Shown: positions 51,099-60,383, counted from the first letter of the stretch. The stretch is 64,000 nt of DNA from Azospirillum sp. TSH64 (GCF_003116035.1 NZ_LGQW01000015.1:5368070-5432069); one strand, 5' to 3'. The notes: a model not told the origin generated them from the sequence alone. Numbers and translations: made by a program.

Positions 51099-51692
51099 AT
51101 GGCCCTGCGCAAAGAGCGCCGGATGACGCTTGACGAGTTTCTCGCCTGGGAGGAGCGGCAGGACGGCCGCCACGAGTTCCTCCAGGGCGAGATCGTCGCC
51201 ATGGTCGGCGGAACGGTCGCCCACAACCAGATCGCCGGCAACGTCTATGCCGCCCTGCGCGGCGAGCTGCGCGGGTCGCCCTGCCGGGTGTTCCAGGAGA
51301 CGATGCGCATCTGGGCCGACGAGTCGGTGTTCTATCCGGATGTCTTCGTCACCTGTGCCAAGCTGGACGACCGCGACCGGCTGGCCCGCGAACCGATCTT
51401 GATCGTCGAGGTTCTGTCCGACAGCACCTCCAGCTACGACCACACCACCAAAAGCGCCGCCTACCGCACCCTGCCCTCGCTGACCCACTATGTGCTGATC
51501 CATCAGCGCGTGGCGGTGGTCGAGAGCTTCCGCCGGGCCGGCGACGGCTGGACGCATGAGCTGCTGTCCGGGCGCGACGGCGTGCTGGCGATCCCGGCGC
51601 TGGAGGTGACGCTGCCGCTGGCGGCGATCTATGAGGACACGCGGGTGTCCTTCGACCTGACCATCCCTGTGAGCGATACCGACAATGCCTGA
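51099..51692 (+). CDS. Uma2 family (DUF820) putative endonuclease
   Basis: 197-residue PD-(D/E)XK-fold protein. It shows the family pattern HEFLQGEIVAMVGGTVAHNQ, SVFYPDVFVTC and PILIVEVLSDSTSSYD. Uma2 proteins are predicted restriction-type endonucleases of uncertain function, often in multiple copies per genome. Overlaps the following cupin gene by eight bases. Confidence 0.88.
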   Translation: MALRKERRMTLDEFLAWEERQDGRHEFLQGEIVAMVGGTVAHNQIAGNVYAALRGELRGSPCRVFQETMRIWADESVFYPDVFVTCAKLDDRDRLAREPILIVEVLSDSTSSYDHTTKSAAYRTLPSLTHYVLIHQRVAVVESFRRAGDGWTHELLSGRDGVLAIPALEVTLPLAAIYEDTRVSFDLTIPVSDTDNA

Positions 51693-52137
51693 ATACGCCT
51701 TGTCCGCCGAGCGGCTGATCGAAATGCTGGAGTTGCAGCCGCATCCGGAGGGGGGCTTCTACGCCGAGACCTACCGTGCGCCGGGCGACGGCGGGCGCGG
51801 GGCGGTGACGGCGATCTATTTCCTGCTGAAGGCCGGGCAGCGGTCGCACTGGCACACGGTGGATGCCGTCGAGATCTGGCTCTGGCACGGCGGGGCGCCA
51901 CTGGAGCTGTCGGTTCATCAGGAGGGCGGAACGGTCGAACGCCACCGGCTAGGGATGGACATCGCCGGCGGCGAGCGGCCGCAGGCGGTGGTGCCGGTGG
52001 GAGCCTGGCAGGCGGCGCGCAGTCTGGCCGACGGGCCGGAGGGCTGGTCGCTTGTCAGCTGCACCGTGGCGCCGGCCTTCGAGTTCGCCGGGTTCCGGAT
52101 GGCGCCGGAGGGATGGGAGCCGACGGAAAAGCTGTGA
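51685..52137 (+). CDS. DUF985 cupin-like protein
   Basis: 150-residue single-domain beta-barrel with the family start LQPHPEGGFYAETYRAP and strands GAVTAIYFLLKAGQRSHWHT, VDAVEIWLWHGGAPLELSV and VSCTVAPAFEFAGF. Function of the family is not established. Translationally coupled to the Uma2 gene. Confidence 0.9.
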   Translation: MPEYALSAERLIEMLELQPHPEGGFYAETYRAPGDGGRGAVTAIYFLLKAGQRSHWHTVDAVEIWLWHGGAPLELSVHQEGGTVERHRLGMDIAGGERPQAVVPVGAWQAARSLADGPEGWSLVSCTVAPAFEFAGFRMAPEGWEPTEKL

Positions 52138-52217
52138 GGGGCGGGTGACCGTCCCCTCGCCCGGATCGCTCAGTGCTTGATCGTCCCAACGGATCGCCCC
52201 GGCACCGGACCGGGAGA

Positions 52218-54395
52218 TCAGGCGATGGCCGGCGCGGCCTGCGTGCGCACCATGTCGGCCAGCGCCTCGGGCGCCATCGGGCGGCCGAACAGGTAGCCCT
52301 GCATCATGTCGCAGCCGACCGACACCAGGAAATCGCGCTGTTCCGCCGTCTCCACCCCTTCCGCCACGGTGGTCAGGCCAAGGCCGTGCGCCATGCCGAC
52401 GGCGGCCCGGACCAGCGCGTTGCTCTTCGGGTTCTCCGGCACGTCGATGACGAAGGCGCGGTCGATCTTCAGCTTCGCCACCGGCAGCTGCTGCACATAG
52501 CTGAGCGAGGAATAGCCGGAGCCGAAATCGTCGATGGCCGCCTGGATGCCGAGAGCGGCCAGTTCGCCCAGCGTCCGCACCGCCACCTTCAAGTCGCGCA
52601 CCGCCGCCTGCTCGGTGATCTCCAGCCCGAGATGGCTGCGCAGCGACGGATGCTCGCCCAGCAACTCCTCCAGGCGCAGGGTCAGGTTGCCGCGCAGGAA
52701 CTGCTGGCCGGAGATGTTGAGGAAGACGCGGTCGGGCAGCACGCCCTCCGCCTCCCAGGCCGTCATCTGGGCGATGGCGGTGGACAGCACCCAGTCGGTG
52801 ATCGGCACGATCAGGCCGCTTTCCTCGGCGACCGGGATGAACTCCCCCGGCGACACCGGCCCCAGCGCGTGATGGTCCCAGCGCAGCAGCGCCTCCGCCG
52901 AGCGGACCCGGCCGGCCCTGTCGACGATGGGCTGGTAGACGAGGCGCAGCTCGTTGCGTTCGATCGCATGGGTCAGATGCATGGTCAGCATCATCCGCCG
53001 CGTCGCCGCCGCCGCCATTTCCGGCGTGTAGAAGCAGATGGCGTTGCCGCCATTGTGCTGCACCGCCTGCAAAGCGAGCTTGGCCTTGGCGTTCAGGTCC
53101 TCCAGCGTGCTGACCGTCTCGTCCTGCACCGCGGCGCCGACCGACAGCCGCAGCCGCACCCAATGGCGGTCGGCGTAGATCGACGCGGTCAGCCGGTCGT
53201 GCAGCACCCCGGCCAGCGTGCGCGCCTGATCGGCATCAGCCACCCGTGACAGCGCTGCGAATTCGTCGGCGGCGATGCGGCAGATGATGGTGTTGGGTGG
53301 CAGCACCTCGGTCACCCGGCTGACCATCGCCTTCAGCGCGGCATCGCCGACATGGAAGCCGAAGGCTTCGTTCACGTCGCTGAACTGGTCGACGTCCAGC
53401 GCGAACAGCGCGAACATCCCGCCATTTGCGCTGCCATCCGCGCTGCCGCCCTCCGGCCCGCCGGCGCGGTGGCCGGCGAACAGCGCCTCGCACTCCTCCA
53501 GGAAGGCGGTGCGGGTCAGAACGCCGGTCAGCGGGTCGTGCCGCGCGAGGTAGGAGGCGCGCTGCTCCGCCGCCAGACGGTCGGAAATGTCGCGGATGAT
53601 GCCGACGAAGGTGACGTCGTCGCCCATCCGCGCCTCGCCGACGCTGAGATGGATGGGGAACACCGTGCCGTCCTTGCGCTGGCCCAGCGTATCGCGGCCG
53701 ATGCCGATGATCTTGGCCCGCTCGGTCCGCATATAGGTGTCGACATAGCGGGCGTGGTCGCGGGAGAAGGGCGGCGGCATCAGGATGGTCATGCTGCGCC
53801 CGACCAGCTCGCTGTCCTCATAGCCGAACAGGCGGCAGCAGGCGCGGTTGATCGAGCGGATGGTGCCGCTGCGGTCGGACACGATGATGCCGTCCACCGC
53901 CGCGTCCAGCAGGGTGGCGACGAAGCTGTCGCGGCAGGTCACGAACTGGGCGATGCGGTCGGGATCGCCGGTCTGGTGGAAGGTGCCGAGATAGCCGAGA
54001 ATCGTCCCGGCGCCGTCGCGATGGGCGGTCACGCTGCCGCTGAGAATCGAGCGGCGGCCATCGCAGCCAAGCGTCGGGCAATCGACCGGGGCCGAGCCGT
54101 GGGCCGGCGATTGACCCAGGGCGGCGATGGCGGCCCCCAGCGCCGCCGTCACGGGATGGTCGATGGCGGCGAGCGGACGGCCGACCAGCTCCGCCGGCGA
54201 ACGGTCGAGCGCCGCCGCGAAATGGCGGTCGGCATGCCGGCACACGCGGTCGCGGTCCAGATAGACCAGCGCCATCCCACCCGCCATCCCCCCATCGTCG
54301 AGCAGGCTGGCGGCCAGCGAGGCCAGGAAGGCCGGATCGCGCGGCATCCCGGCGGCGTCCGCCGCGCCGGACCCGCTGCACTCGGAACCGTTCAT
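52218..54395 (-). CDS. PAS-PAS-GGDEF(degenerate)-EAL signalling protein
   Basis: 725-residue cytoplasmic protein that probably hydrolyses cyclic di-GMP. Two PAS domains (VYLDRDRVCRHADRHFAAAL; VSDRSGTIRSINRACCRLFG), then a GGDEF domain whose active motif is AADEF and so is not an active cyclase. The EAL domain keeps AEALLRWDH (EAL), GLEITEQ, DDFGSGYSSL and LKIDRAFV, as in catalytic phosphodiesterases. The start is uncertain; ATG 54395 is used, with the frame open to 54548. Expected to alter motility/biofilm by c-di-GMP. Confidence 0.9.
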   Translation of the reverse strand: MNGSECSGSGAADAAGMPRDPAFLASLAASLLDDGGMAGGMALVYLDRDRVCRHADRHFAAALDRSPAELVGRPLAAIDHPVTAALGAAIAALGQSPAHGSAPVDCPTLGCDGRRSILSGSVTAHRDGAGTILGYLGTFHQTGDPDRIAQFVTCRDSFVATLLDAAVDGIIVSDRSGTIRSINRACCRLFGYEDSELVGRSMTILMPPPFSRDHARYVDTYMRTERAKIIGIGRDTLGQRKDGTVFPIHLSVGEARMGDDVTFVGIIRDISDRLAAEQRASYLARHDPLTGVLTRTAFLEECEALFAGHRAGGPEGGSADGSANGGMFALFALDVDQFSDVNEAFGFHVGDAALKAMVSRVTEVLPPNTIICRIAADEFAALSRVADADQARTLAGVLHDRLTASIYADRHWVRLRLSVGAAVQDETVSTLEDLNAKAKLALQAVQHNGGNAICFYTPEMAAAATRRMMLTMHLTHAIERNELRLVYQPIVDRAGRVRSAEALLRWDHHALGPVSPGEFIPVAEESGLIVPITDWVLSTAIAQMTAWEAEGVLPDRVFLNISGQQFLRGNLTLRLEELLGEHPSLRSHLGLEITEQAAVRDLKVAVRTLGELAALGIQAAIDDFGSGYSSLSYVQQLPVAKLKIDRAFVIDVPENPKSNALVRAAVGMAHGLGLTTVAEGVETAEQRDFLVSVGCDMMQGYLFGRPMAPEALADMVRTQAAPAIA

Positions 54396-54995
54396 CTGAT
54401 CCGCCGGTTGTAGGTCCACGAAGCGATCCGTTTCTTCTGTCCGGCCCGAAAGACGGACCTCGTGATACATCGCCGGGATACCGGCTGACCGAATTCGGAT
54501 ACCCGACGGTGGTATTATGACCCCGTCCGGCATCTTTTCCAACGTCAAGCGGACGCGTAAATGCAGGACATTTCCGCAACCCCGCCGCCGTGATGCTTTC
54601 GCACTCTAACGGTTGGAAGCCGAAGCACGATTGACATGGTTCAATTCAGGCCGCGGTTTCGGAAACGGACGCGCACCATCCGCCGCATCGCTACATCTTT
54701 CGCGCGTGTGGTCTGCGACAATTCGGGGGCATTGGGTCCGGCGTGCTGGACCTTCGGCGGTATACACCCCAAGATATTCGCCGACACCAGTTGCCGGCAC
54801 CGCCGGTCCGAGAACCGTCCCGGCATTTTTTCAGCCAGTCCCGTCTCTTTGTGCCTGATGGAGGAATAAACCGCAGGTCCCAGGCGTTTTTCCTGACAAT
54901 GGCCGCAACAACCGACCCCCAGGTCGGCTGGCGCCGGCCCGTCGGGTCCGTCAACGGTCCGCGGTTCGAGAAAAAACGATTGGGAGCATTCCGTC
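54396..54995. other. Intergenic region between EAL gene and small unknown gene
   Basis: No supported gene. A perfect TTGACA at about 54631-54636 lacks a good -10 at the right distance; otherwise no repeats stand out. The left part may include N-terminal codons of the EAL gene if translation starts upstream. Confidence 0.4.
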
Positions 54996-55241
54996 ATGAC
55001 CAACGCATTCAGCCAGATCCGACACACCGACGGCCGTGCATACTACCAGGGCACCCCGCTGTCCCTGGCCGATGCGCAGATCATGCTCAACGACGACATC
55101 CTGCGCCGCCGGGTGCGCGTCGGGGCCTATCTGCGGGTGGATGACGGCCGGCTTGTGCTGGTCAACGGCCCTGCCCTGCACCCGTGGGTCAGCCGGCTGG
55201 CCCCGTCGGCGCTCAGCCCCCGCGCGGCCCGGCCAGAATAA
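54996..55241 (+). CDS. Small protein of unknown function (81 aa)
   Basis: MTNAFSQIRHTDGRAYYQGT begins a hydrophilic protein with a helical middle and a basic, proline-rich C-terminal third. GGGAG lies ten bases upstream of the ATG. Overlaps the 3' end of the convergent YnfA-like gene by 29 bases, which lowers confidence in its last residues. Confidence 0.5.
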   Translation: MTNAFSQIRHTDGRAYYQGTPLSLADAQIMLNDDILRRRVRVGAYLRVDDGRLVLVNGPALHPWVSRLAPSALSPRAARPE

Positions 55242-55554
55242 GCGCCGCTCCGCCCAGACAGATCAGCGCGCCGGCCGCATCCCAACGGTCGGGCCGCGCA
55301 CCCTCGACCAGCCACAGCCACAGCAGCGACGCCGCGATGTAGACGCCGCCGTAGGCGGCATAGGCCCGCCCGGCGAATTCGGCGTCGGCCCGCGTCAGCA
55401 GCCAGGCGAACAGGCACAGGCTGGCCACCCCCGGCAAGACGAGCCACGCGCTGCGGTCCAGCCTTATCCACGCCCAGAAGGCGAAGCAGCCGGCGATCTC
55501 CGCCAGCGCCGCCGCGCCATACAGCGCCAGCGTCGCGCCCTGTGTCCGCTCCAT
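55213..55554 (-). CDS. UPF0060 (YnfA) membrane protein
   Basis: 113-residue, four-helix integral membrane protein of the YnfA/small multidrug resistance-like family: AEIAGCFAFWAWIRLDRSAW, LASLCLFAWLLTRADAEFAGRAYAAYGGVYIAASLLWLWLVEG (split across segments) and a C-terminal helix. YnfA is a predicted efflux or transport protein. The ATG at 55554 fits better than the GTG at 55566. Confidence 0.88.
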   Translation of the reverse strand: MERTQGATLALYGAAALAEIAGCFAFWAWIRLDRSAWLVLPGVASLCLFAWLLTRADAEFAGRAYAAYGGVYIAASLLWLWLVEGARPDRWDAAGALICLGGAALILAGPRGG

Positions 55555-55737
55555 CCGCCCGTCCACCCCAGCCCCGCTTCAGACCGGCAGGATGCTGACG
55601 GCCGTGCCCCTCGGCGTCAACAGGGTGCACTCCATTGCAAGGCGCCACAGCTCGTTTCAATTTGCCGCCCTAATATTACAGTGCATTCATGGACTTGGCC
55701 GGGGGTGCGGCATAAATTCGCTGGGAGGAGGCATACT

Positions 55738-55956
55738 ATGATGCTCATAGACGCTACCGACCCGATGCGGGATGCCATCGAAACGATCCGGGCCACCGAC
55801 GTGATTTCGGACTCGAAGAAGCGCATCCTGTTCCAGGGGCTGGAGGCGTTGCGGGACCGGCATTGTCCGGACCCGCGTCCGATGGCGGGCCGTTGCGAAG
55901 AGTGCTCGTCCCGCAGCCGCTGCCTGCCGGCGGTGCTGGATCTGCTCGGTTCCTGA
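55738..55956 (+). CDS. Small Cys-rich protein (72 aa), unknown
   Basis: Helical N terminus MMLIDATDPMRDAIETIRAT, then a C-terminal cluster with spaced cysteines: RDRHCPDPRP...RCEECSSRSRCL (four cysteines in about 20 residues), compatible with metal binding. A very strong ribosome-binding site (GGAGGAGG, six bases before ATG) makes translation likely. No known family recognised. Confidence 0.65.
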   Translation: MMLIDATDPMRDAIETIRATDVISDSKKRILFQGLEALRDRHCPDPRPMAGRCEECSSRSRCLPAVLDLLGS

Positions 55957-55978
55957 CCACGGGCGGGGAGAACGCGGA

Positions 55979-56317
55979 ATGCGCCTGACGCTCGATGACG
56001 AAGCCACGCTGTGTTCCGTCGAGATTATGGCGGAGGCGGTCGAAATGGCCTTCGTTCCCGGTATCCTCGAACTGCGCACCCTGCGCGATTCCCTGAACGA
56101 TGCCCTGCACACCCGATCCCCGGCGGCCGTGAAGCTGGCCTTCAGCGCCTTCAGCCGGGTCGACCGCGATTTCCGCAACCAGATCACCCATCACGCCCTC
56201 CAGCTGGCGGCCCTGCGCCGTCACAGCGCCGGGCCGATGCACCGCGACCTGCCCGTCGATGGCGGCATGCCGGCGCGGTCGGCCGGCCGCGGAGTCGATG
56301 GACCACGCCGGGCGTGA
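55979..56317 (+). CDS. Small protein of unknown function (112 aa)
   Basis: Helical protein with an N-terminal acidic part (MRLTLDDEATLCSVEIMAEA) and a C-terminal half rich in His/Arg/Gly. GGGGAG lies eight bases before ATG. Shortly downstream of the Cys-rich gene and on the same strand (22-base gap), so they may be co-transcribed. Confidence 0.55.
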   Translation: MRLTLDDEATLCSVEIMAEAVEMAFVPGILELRTLRDSLNDALHTRSPAAVKLAFSAFSRVDRDFRNQITHHALQLAALRRHSAGPMHRDLPVDGGMPARSAGRGVDGPRRA

Positions 56318-56431
56318 GCCGGACGGAAGCGTGGGGCCTGGGCCGCTTGCCTTTCGTGTATTATTTTTAATGGACCCTTTTGCCTTCCGATCCGTTGTCC
56401 TGGCATAACCAACACAGATGAGGTTGCCACC

Positions 56432-56611
56432 ATGGACAAGGATCGCATCGAAGGCGCTGCCCGTTCCATCAAGGGTGCCATCAAGGAAGCCGCCGGCAAG
56501 CTGACCGGCGACACCAAGACCGAGGCTGAGGGCCGCGGCGAAAAGGCCGCCGGCAAGGTGCAGAACAGCGTCGGCGGCGCCAAGGATGCCGTGCGCGACG
56601 CGCTGAAGTAA
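56432..56611 (+). CDS. CsbD family stress protein (59 aa)
   Basis: MDKDRIEGAARSIKGAIKEA, then AAGKLTGDTKTEAEGRGEKA and AAGKVQNSVGGAKDAVRDAL: the repeated helical pattern of CsbD/YjbJ-type proteins, which accumulate under general stress. GAGG lies eight bases before ATG. A GC-rich hairpin follows. Confidence 0.85.
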   Translation: MDKDRIEGAARSIKGAIKEAAGKLTGDTKTEAEGRGEKAAGKVQNSVGGAKDAVRDALK

Positions 56612-56666
56612 CCGCCGACGCGATCCCGGCGCCCGCGAGGGTTTGCCGATCCGGCGTGACCATCGG

Positions 56667-56704
56667 ACGCCCCGGCCCCGCATTTCGATGCAGGGCCGGG
56701 GCGT
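56667..56704 (+). terminator. GC-rich hairpin with a UUCG loop after csbD
   Basis: CGCCCCGGCCC / GGGCCGGGGCG outer stem with an inner GCAT-TTCG-ATGC hairpin (UUCG tetraloop) and one C·A mismatch. No T-run follows, so a Rho-independent terminator is uncertain; a strong RNA structure is clear. Confidence 0.5.
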
Positions 56705-56842
56705 TCGCATGCTCGGGCCCCGCCGGGCGGGCGCCAGCGGCAACGCCCAAGCCGGAAATGGGCTGTTGCCCCCCCTCTTTCCCCTATCTATGATGCGCCG
56801 CCCCGGCCGGATGGCCGAACGACGCGCTTAGATTCGGGTCCC

Positions 56843-58723
56843 ATGCTCCAGTTCATCCGCAATTTCGCCGGCTCCTGGGTCGTCAAGATCCTGTTCGTGC
56901 TGTTGATCCTCAGCTTCGGCGTCTGGGGGATCGGCGACGTGTTCCGCTCCTCCACCCCCACCACCGTCGCCGAGGTCGGCAAGGTGGAGATCGGGCAGCA
57001 GGCGCTGGACCAGGAATTCCGCCGGCAGATGGAACGGCTGCGCCCGATGCTGGGCGGCAACCTGACCGCCGAGCAGGCCAAGCGCTTCGGCCTTCTGGAA
57101 CAGTCGCTGCAATCGCTGATCCAGCGCTCGCTGTTCGACCTCGCCGCCGCCGACATGGGCATCGCCGTCGGCCCGGAGGTGGTCCGCCTGCGCATCGCCG
57201 ACGAGCCGGCCTTCCGCAACCAGCAGGGCCAGTTCGACCCCAACATCTTCCGGTCCGTGCTGCGCAACAACCAGCTGACCGAAGACGGCTATGTCGCGAT
57301 GATCCAGCGCGAGACCGCCCGCCAGCTGGTCGCCGGTGCGGTGTCCGCCGGCCTGACCCCGCCGCAGCCGCTGGTGCAGGACCTCTACCGCTATCGCGGC
57401 GAAAAGCGCGTGGCGGAAGTGGTGACCCTGCCCAACGCCTCCATCGGCGATGTCGGCGTGCCCGACGACGCGACGGTCAAGCAGGCTTACGACGACCATC
57501 AGGTCCGCTTCACCGCCCCGGAATACCGCGCCCTGACGGTCGCCCGCCTGTCGCCCGACGCGCTGGCGAAGGACATCAAGATCGACGACGCCCAGCTCCG
57601 CAAGGCGTACGAAGAGCGCGCGAACGAGTTCGGCGCCCCGGAAAAGCGCTCGGTCCAGATGGTGGTGACCGACGACGAGGCGAAGGCCAAGCAGATCGCC
57701 GAGGCCGCCAAGGCCAAGGGCCTGGCCGAGGCCGCCAAGGATGCCGGCGTCGAGCCGGTGACGCTCGACAACATCGCCAAGGCCGACCTGCCGGAGATCG
57801 GCGACGCCGCCTTCGCGCTGGAGCCGGGCAAGCCGTCCGACCCGATCAAGAGCGCGCTCGGCTGGCATGTCATGGCCGTCACCGGCGTCACCCCGGCCTC
57901 GACCAAGAGCTTCGAGGATGTGCGCGACCAGCTGGCGGCCGAGCTGAAGAAGGAGCAGGCGCTCGACTCCGTCTTCTCCATCGCCAACCGGGTCGAGGAC
58001 CAGCTGGCCAGCGGCGCATCGCTCGACGAGGTCGCCCAGGCCCAGGGTCTGGTGCTGAGCAAGGTCGCCGCCATCGACAGCACCGGCAAGGCGCCGGACG
58101 GCAAGGACGCCGCGCCGGACCTGCCCGGCCTGAAGGCGCTGCTGCCGAACGCCTTCCAGCTGAAGACCGGCGCCTCCTCCAACCTGACGGAGGGCGAGGG
58201 AAGCAACTTCACCGCCGTCCGCGTCGACAGCGTGATCCCCGCCGCCGTCCGTCCGCTGGCCGACGTGCGCGAGCAGGTCATCGCCGACTGGCAGCAGGAG
58301 CAGCGCGCCGAGCGCGCCGCCAAGAAGGCGGAGGAGATCGCAGCCAACCTGAAGCAGGGTGCGGAGGCCGCGGCCCAGGACATCGCCACCCAGTCCGGCG
58401 CCACCTTCGCCATGACCAGCCCCTTCACCCGCGACGCCCAGGCGGTCCAGGGTCTGCCGGCCGAGATGGTCGCCAAGCTGTTCGCCGCCAAGCCGAACGA
58501 GGTCGTCACCGGCAACACCGCCGATGCCCAGGTGGTCACCCGCCTGAAGGAGATCATCCCGGCCGATCCGAAGGCCGCCGATGCCGATCTGGCGCCGGTC
58601 CGCGCCGCGGTCGAACAGGGGATGGAGAGCGATCTGGTGGCGGAGTTCACCAACGCGCTGCGCGACAAGTATCCGGTCCGCATCCATCGCCAGCGCATCG
58701 ACCAGTTCTTCGCCAGCAACTGA
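56843..58723 (+). CDS. ppiD: Peptidyl-prolyl isomerase PpiD (SurA-like periplasmic chaperone)
   Basis: 626 residues. An N-terminal inner-membrane anchor (VVKILFVLLILSFGVWGIGD, ~14-33), a SurA-N helical chaperone domain, a parvulin-type isomerase region (~240-360) and a large C-terminal helical part. PpiD-like proteins fold outer-membrane or secreted proteins in the periplasm. Upstream of trpE by ~40 bases on the same strand; that order is seen in related Alphaproteobacteria. Confidence 0.9.
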   Translation: MLQFIRNFAGSWVVKILFVLLILSFGVWGIGDVFRSSTPTTVAEVGKVEIGQQALDQEFRRQMERLRPMLGGNLTAEQAKRFGLLEQSLQSLIQRSLFDLAAADMGIAVGPEVVRLRIADEPAFRNQQGQFDPNIFRSVLRNNQLTEDGYVAMIQRETARQLVAGAVSAGLTPPQPLVQDLYRYRGEKRVAEVVTLPNASIGDVGVPDDATVKQAYDDHQVRFTAPEYRALTVARLSPDALAKDIKIDDAQLRKAYEERANEFGAPEKRSVQMVVTDDEAKAKQIAEAAKAKGLAEAAKDAGVEPVTLDNIAKADLPEIGDAAFALEPGKPSDPIKSALGWHVMAVTGVTPASTKSFEDVRDQLAAELKKEQALDSVFSIANRVEDQLASGASLDEVAQAQGLVLSKVAAIDSTGKAPDGKDAAPDLPGLKALLPNAFQLKTGASSNLTEGEGSNFTAVRVDSVIPAAVRPLADVREQVIADWQQEQRAERAAKKAEEIAANLKQGAEAAAQDIATQSGATFAMTSPFTRDAQAVQGLPAEMVAKLFAAKPNEVVTGNTADAQVVTRLKEIIPADPKAADADLAPVRAAVEQGMESDLVAEFTNALRDKYPVRIHRQRIDQFFASN

Positions 58724-58764
58724 GGCTTCGGCGCAGCCGACAGCAATCCGAGAGGTCTCGTGCC

Positions 58765-60276
58765 GTGAAGGTCCAGCCCGATAACACCAGCTTCGATGCC
58801 GCTTACGCCGCCGGTCGGCCGCAGGTGGTGTGGACCACGCTGGTCAGCGATCTGGAGACCCCGGTCTCCGCCTATATGAAGCTGGCGGACGGCCGTCCCT
58901 TCGGCTTCCTGCTGGAATCGGCGGAGCGCGGGGCGGGGTCGCGGCGCGACCGCTATTCGGTGATCGGCTTCAAGCCGGACGTGGTGTGGCGGTCGCGCGG
59001 CAACCGGGCGGAGATCAACCGCGACGCGCTGCACGATCGCGAGGCCTACAAGCCGCTCGACAACGCACCGCTGGACGAGTTGCGCGCGCTGATCAACGAG
59101 AGCCGGATCGACCTGCCGGACGCGCTGCCGCCGATGGCCGCCGGCCTGTTCGGTTACATGACCTACGACATGGTCCGGCTGATGGAGCGGCTGCCGGACA
59201 ACAATCCGGACGAGCTGAACATCCCGGACGCCATCCTGACCCGGCCCAGCATCGTCGCCATCTTCGACAGCCACACCGATTCGATCACGCTGGTGACCCC
59301 GGTGTGGCCGAAGGCCGGCAAGGATGCCGCCACCGCCTACGCCGACGCGCGGGAGCGGCTGACCGACGCGCTGGCCGATCTGGAACGCCCCCTGCCCTAC
59401 CGGCGGGAACCGCGGGCGGAAACCGAGTTGCCGCTGGCCTGGACCTCCAACACCACGCGCGAGGAGTATCACGCGATGGTGGAGAAGGCGAAGGAGTACA
59501 TCCGGGCCGGCGACATCTTCCAGGTCGTGCCGTCCCAGCGCATCCGCTTCCCCTTCAAGCCGTCGCCGCTGGCGCTGTACCGCACGCTGCGCCGCCTCAA
59601 CCCGTCGCCCTTCCTGTTCCACTGCGACTTCGGCGACCTGACCGTCGTCGGCTCCAGCCCGGAGATCCTGGTCCGCGTGCGCGACGGCAAGGTCACCGTC
59701 CGTCCCATCGCCGGCACCCGCAAGCGCGGCGCCACCACGGCGGAGGACGAGGCGCTGGCCGCCGACCTGCTGAGCGATCCGAAGGAGCTGGCCGAACACC
59801 TGATGCTGCTCGACCTCGGCCGCAACGACGTCGGCCGGGTGGCGAAGGTCGGCACGGTCAAGGTGACGTCCAAGATGATCGTGGAGCTTTACAGCCACGT
59901 CATGCACATCGTCTCCAACGTCGAGGGCGACCTCGATCCGAAGTTCGATGCGCTCGACGCGCTGGTCGCCGGCTTCCCGGCCGGCACGGTGTCCGGTGCG
60001 CCGAAGGTCCGCGCCATGGAGATCATCAACGAGTTGGAGAAGGCCCGCCGCGGCGTCTATGCCGGCTGCGTCGGCTATTTCGGCGCGTCGGGCGCCATGG
60101 ACACCTGCATCGCGCTGCGCACCGCCGTGCTGAAGGACGGCATGATGTATGTCCAGGCCGGCGGCGGCGTCGTCGCCGACAGCGACCCGGAAGCCGAGTA
60201 TCAGGAGACCGTCAACAAGTCGATGGCGCTGATCCGCGCCGCGGAGGAGACCCTGCGCAGCACCGCGCGCGGGTAA
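58765..60276 (+). CDS. trpE: Anthranilate synthase component I
   Basis: 503-residue chorismate-to-anthranilate enzyme. LLESAERG near residue 50 is the tryptophan feedback motif, and PSQRIRFPF, GSSPEILVRV, RPIAGTRKRG and FPAGTVSGAPKVRAMEI are the catalytic signature. No fused or adjacent glutamine amidotransferase (TrpG) is present. A GTG at 58765 with GAGAGG nine bases upstream is the start. A terminator follows. Confidence 0.95.
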   Translation: MKVQPDNTSFDAAYAAGRPQVVWTTLVSDLETPVSAYMKLADGRPFGFLLESAERGAGSRRDRYSVIGFKPDVVWRSRGNRAEINRDALHDREAYKPLDNAPLDELRALINESRIDLPDALPPMAAGLFGYMTYDMVRLMERLPDNNPDELNIPDAILTRPSIVAIFDSHTDSITLVTPVWPKAGKDAATAYADARERLTDALADLERPLPYRREPRAETELPLAWTSNTTREEYHAMVEKAKEYIRAGDIFQVVPSQRIRFPFKPSPLALYRTLRRLNPSPFLFHCDFGDLTVVGSSPEILVRVRDGKVTVRPIAGTRKRGATTAEDEALAADLLSDPKELAEHLMLLDLGRNDVGRVAKVGTVKVTSKMIVELYSHVMHIVSNVEGDLDPKFDALDALVAGFPAGTVSGAPKVRAMEIINELEKARRGVYAGCVGYFGASGAMDTCIALRTAVLKDGMMYVQAGGGVVADSDPEAEYQETVNKSMALIRAAEETLRSTARG

Positions 60277-60300
60277 TCTTCACCGTCACGCCCAACAAGA

Positions 60301-60326
60301 AGGCCGCATCATGGGGCGGCCTTTTT
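60301..60326 (+). terminator. Intrinsic terminator after trpE
   Basis: AGGCCGC / GCGGCCT stem, eight-base loop, followed by a T5 tract, 25 bases after the trpE stop. Confidence 0.85.
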
Positions 60327-60374
60327 CATGCGGAAACGGTTGCGGGGCAATGGACCGGCTCCCGCCAATCCGGA

Positions 60375-60383
60375 TTATCCACA
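60375..60383. promoter_or_regulatory. Perfect DnaA-box sequence (TTATCCACA)
   Basis: A single TTATCCACA, identical to the consensus DnaA box, lies between the trpE terminator and the small peptide gene at 60508. One box alone is not an origin; it could bind DnaA as a regulator. A TATAGT hexamer at 60437-60442, a good -10 match, follows without a good -35. Confidence 0.45.

Noticed and set aside
60375..60383. Replication origin at the DnaA box
   Set aside because: Only one box, no AT-rich unwinding region or dnaA/gidA neighbours.
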